In this document: positions 6,977-8,405 of the stretch, in pieces
How the letters are laid out: every line of letters begins with the position of its first letter
Position numbering within the stretch: position 1 is the stretch's first letter
Assembly: GCA_948497845.1 (NCBI GenBank)
Contig: CAOOMX010000046.1
Span: forward strand, 1 to 8,405
DNA: 8,405 nucleotides
DNA from: an uncultured Bacilli bacterium
GTDB taxonomy: Bacteria > Bacillota_I > Bacilli_A > RF39 > UBA660
Reading direction: 5' to 3'
The notes under the pieces: generated by a model
The model's input: the letters and a program-made list of their open reading frames with translations, nothing else
The model's database searches: none
What the model was told of the DNA's origin: nothing
Program-made: the position numbers and the translations under genes

Positions 6977-6985
6977 TGATATAAT
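6977..6985 (+). promoter_or_regulatory. extended -10 promoter of the lipoprotein gene
   Basis: TGATATAAT is a perfect extended -10 (TG-N-TATAAT), with TATAAT at 6980-6985. A small palindrome TAGAAGTTTCTA lies just upstream (6965-6976). No -35 box at 16-18 bases is convincing, which is usual for extended -10 promoters. The leader to the ATG at 7036 would be about 43 bases. Confidence 0.65.
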
Positions 6986-7035
6986 GTAAGTAGCAAATAT
7001 GTTATATCAATAGTATTTTTATGAAAAGGAGAATT

Positions 7036-8067
7036 ATGAAAAGAAGAATATTAACAATTCTATTAGGGGGAATTATGGTTTTAGGAGTTACAGGTTGTGG
7101 TAAACAAGAACCAGATACGGGTAAGGCAGATTCATATGCTTATGATGAAAAATTAGTGCAATGTTTAGAAAATGAATTGGAAGCTTATCTTGTAACGGAA
7201 TCAGATGACTTAATTACTATCCCTTTTCAAGATATAACAAATGTTGATCAAGAAAAAATAGCTTATTATAAAGGAGGATATGCTAGTAATCATCCTGATA
7301 ATATGTATGTCATAGTTTTTCCTAAAAATGGAACTTATGAATCAAGTATAATGAAAGATTTTGTTAAATATTTTTATGATAGATTTTCTATATATCAAAC
7401 GTATGAAAGTCCTTTGACCCCTGATATTTATATTCATACTCAAAAGAATGATATTGATTTTCAAGATATTATTAATAGTTGTGTTGTTAAAAATGATACC
7501 GAAGATGGTAAATCTATACCAAAGAGTACTATAAATAAAATAAATAATACTACAAAAATAGTTATAAAATCTAATCAAAAAGAATTAGGGACAATAACTG
7601 ATAAGGATAAATTAACAGAAATTTTAAGTGGTATTAAAAGTAGTAAACGATATGGAAAGAATTGTTTAGCTGATGGTCATGCTTTTGATTTTGAAATGTA
7701 TGATGGTAATAAATTAATTGATACCATATATGTCTGGAAAGATGGGCAAAGATTAATTCCCAAAAGTGTAGATGGATGCTATTATTCGATTCCTGATGAT
7801 ATAGATTTAAGGAAAATTATTGAAGAAGAAACTGGTTATATATTTTATAATATTTTAAGTTATGGTGAAAATGACAATCAAAAAGAACAATTAATTTATA
7901 AAGATAATAAGAATAGTTATTATTTAAAGGCTAATGATATTAATGAAGTATTAATTAAATTTATGTTAAATAATCAAATTATGCCCTTAAAGTACGCTTT
8001 AGAAAATAAATATATTAGAGCAGAAAAAGTGGCAAATGAATATCCTGAGGTATTAATAAAAAAGTAA
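7036..8067 (+). CDS. lipoprotein of unknown function (343 aa)
   Basis: The chosen start is ATG 7036, preceded by AAGGAG at 7026-7031; the in-frame ATG at 7021 has no ribosome binding site and would contain this one. The N-terminus is a lipoprotein signal peptide: basic MKRR, a hydrophobic stretch (ILTILLGGIMVLGV) and the lipobox VTGC, so Cys21 should be lipidated and the protein anchored outside the cell membrane. The mature part starts with a short polar linker (GKQEPDTGKADS) and is mixed alpha/beta without further membrane segments. Its middle has a DUF4358-like look (DDLITIPFQDITNVDQEKIAYYKGGYASNHPDNMYVIVFPKN), a family of small Bacillota lipoproteins of unknown role; this is recall by pattern only. 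It has its own promoter and appears monocistronic, with no evident link to the Gabija genes. Confidence 0.85.
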   Translation: MKRRILTILLGGIMVLGVTGCGKQEPDTGKADSYAYDEKLVQCLENELEAYLVTESDDLITIPFQDITNVDQEKIAYYKGGYASNHPDNMYVIVFPKNGTYESSIMKDFVKYFYDRFSIYQTYESPLTPDIYIHTQKNDIDFQDIINSCVVKNDTEDGKSIPKSTINKINNTTKIVIKSNQKELGTITDKDKLTEILSGIKSSKRYGKNCLADGHAFDFEMYDGNKLIDTIYVWKDGQRLIPKSVDGCYYSIPDDIDLRKIIEEETGYIFYNILSYGENDNQKEQLIYKDNKNSYYLKANDINEVLIKFMLNNQIMPLKYALENKYIRAEKVANEYPEVLIKK

Positions 8068-8073
8068 AGGAAT

Positions 8074-8105
8074 AAGAGCAGAGTCGTTTTATATTTTGCT
8101 TTTTT
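8074..8105 (+). terminator. weak terminator-like hairpin after the lipoprotein gene
   Basis: AAGAGCA (8074-8080) can pair with TGCTTTT (8097-8103), including one G-U pair, across a 16-base loop, and the descending arm merges into a T run ending at 8105. The stem is short and the loop large, so it is only a candidate. Confidence 0.35.
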
Positions 8106-8106
8106 A

Positions 8107-8115
8107 TGGTATACT
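8107..8115 (+). promoter_or_regulatory. extended -10 promoter of the second dehydrogenase-like gene
   Basis: TGGTATACT matches the extended -10 pattern TG-N-TATAAT with one change (TATACT at 8110-8115). No good -35 is seen. The leader to the ATG at 8189 would be about 65-70 bases and contains the ribosome binding site GAAGGAGG (8173-8180). Confidence 0.5.
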
Positions 8116-8188
8116 TATTTATATAAAAAGTGTATTTAAAAAACATATAGGTGATAAATTTTTAGAAAGATTGAAGGAGGAAAATAAA

Positions 8189-8405
8189 ATGAGATTATAT
8201 ATAACATATACAAAAAATAGTTTTACTGAAGAGCAAATTAAAGAATTAGATCATGTTGGAGAACTTATCTTTTTAGAAAATACTTTTGCTTTAGATAAAG
8301 CACCATATTTAACAGATGAAGAAGAAAAAGTATTAGTGGTAGATCCAGATTGGTATGATTGGGATATTAATGCTAGCCATTTAAGTAAAATTAAGAATTT
8401 AAAAG
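8189..8405 (+). CDS. second D-2-hydroxyacid dehydrogenase-like gene (3' end outside window)
   Basis: The ATG at 8189 follows GAAGGAGG at 8173-8180. The 72 complete codons present encode a protein identical to the start of the 1106-2035 gene at 64 of 72 positions; by my count the DNA matches at 200 of 217 bases with no gaps. The differences are spread out, and about half are silent, so both copies appear to have been kept as coding sequence. Similarity extends only a little upstream, through the ribosome binding site and AATAAA before the ATG. The NAD-binding and catalytic regions lie beyond the window, so it cannot be said whether this copy also lacks the catalytic His. Unlike the first copy, it seems to have its own promoter. 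Confidence 0.85.
   Translation, partial: MRLYITYTKNSFTEEQIKELDHVGELIFLENTFALDKAPYLTDEEEKVLVVDPDWYDWDINASHLSKIKNLK

Noticed and set aside
6961..6985. TTGATA at 6961-6966 as a -35 box for the lipoprotein promoter
   Set aside because: The spacer to TATAAT is only 13 bases, too short; the extended -10 stands on its own.
7342..7578. Open frame on the - strand within the lipoprotein gene
   Set aside because: Antisense shadow with an Ile/Tyr/Phe-rich translation typical of reversed AT-rich coding DNA.
1..8405. tRNA, rRNA, insertion sequence or integrase genes
   Set aside because: No tRNA-like cloverleaf, rRNA segment, transposase or recombinase motif was seen on either strand, so the island's mobility rests only on indirect signs.

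Overview
The window is AT-rich DNA from a low-GC Bacillota. Strong AGGAGG-type ribosome binding sites, TATAAT -10 boxes, TTG/ATG starts, a lipobox lipoprotein and UGA used as a stop all fit. The alpha/beta hydrolase remnant resembles proteins of gut Erysipelotrichia and Lachnospiraceae, but that placement is an inference. All recognisable genes lie on the + strand. The mixture of anti-phage genes, decayed genes and a repeated gene at both ends looks like an accessory or defence island.

Left part (1-2035): the 3' portion of a YhcG/DUF1016-type PDDEXK nuclease, a 103-residue protein of unknown function in the same operon, then a protein with the fold of the D-2-hydroxyacid dehydrogenases. The last has a good NAD-binding motif but appears to lack the family's catalytic Arg and His.

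Centre (2036-5270): a long intergenic hairpin, then a two-gene Gabija anti-phage system. GajA (OLD-type ATPase plus TOPRIM nuclease, 570 aa) is intact. GajB (UvrD-like helicase) overlaps the end of gajA by 17 bases and carries the superfamily 1 helicase motifs, but its reading frame is broken by a -1 shift. The shift falls at a seven-A run that forms an A AAA AAT slippery heptamer. The choice is between a dead gene, a length-variable homopolymer, a sequencing error and recoding. The operon ends in a clear hairpin terminator.

Right-centre (5271-6925): a roughly 310-base gene-free stretch with a GC-rich hairpin island, then two decayed genes. One is an AlbA_2 (Schlafen-like) domain gene with a +1 frameshift, whose 3' end is an array of thirteen units of about 10 bp. 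The other is an alpha/beta hydrolase that has lost its N-terminus and its nucleophile elbow.

Right end (6926-8405): an intact 343-aa lipoprotein of unknown function with its own extended -10 promoter, then the start of a second copy of the dehydrogenase-like gene (64 of 72 residues identical to the first). The two copies are direct repeats about 7.1 kb apart that bracket the Gabija operon and the decayed genes, so recombination between them could delete or amplify the segment.
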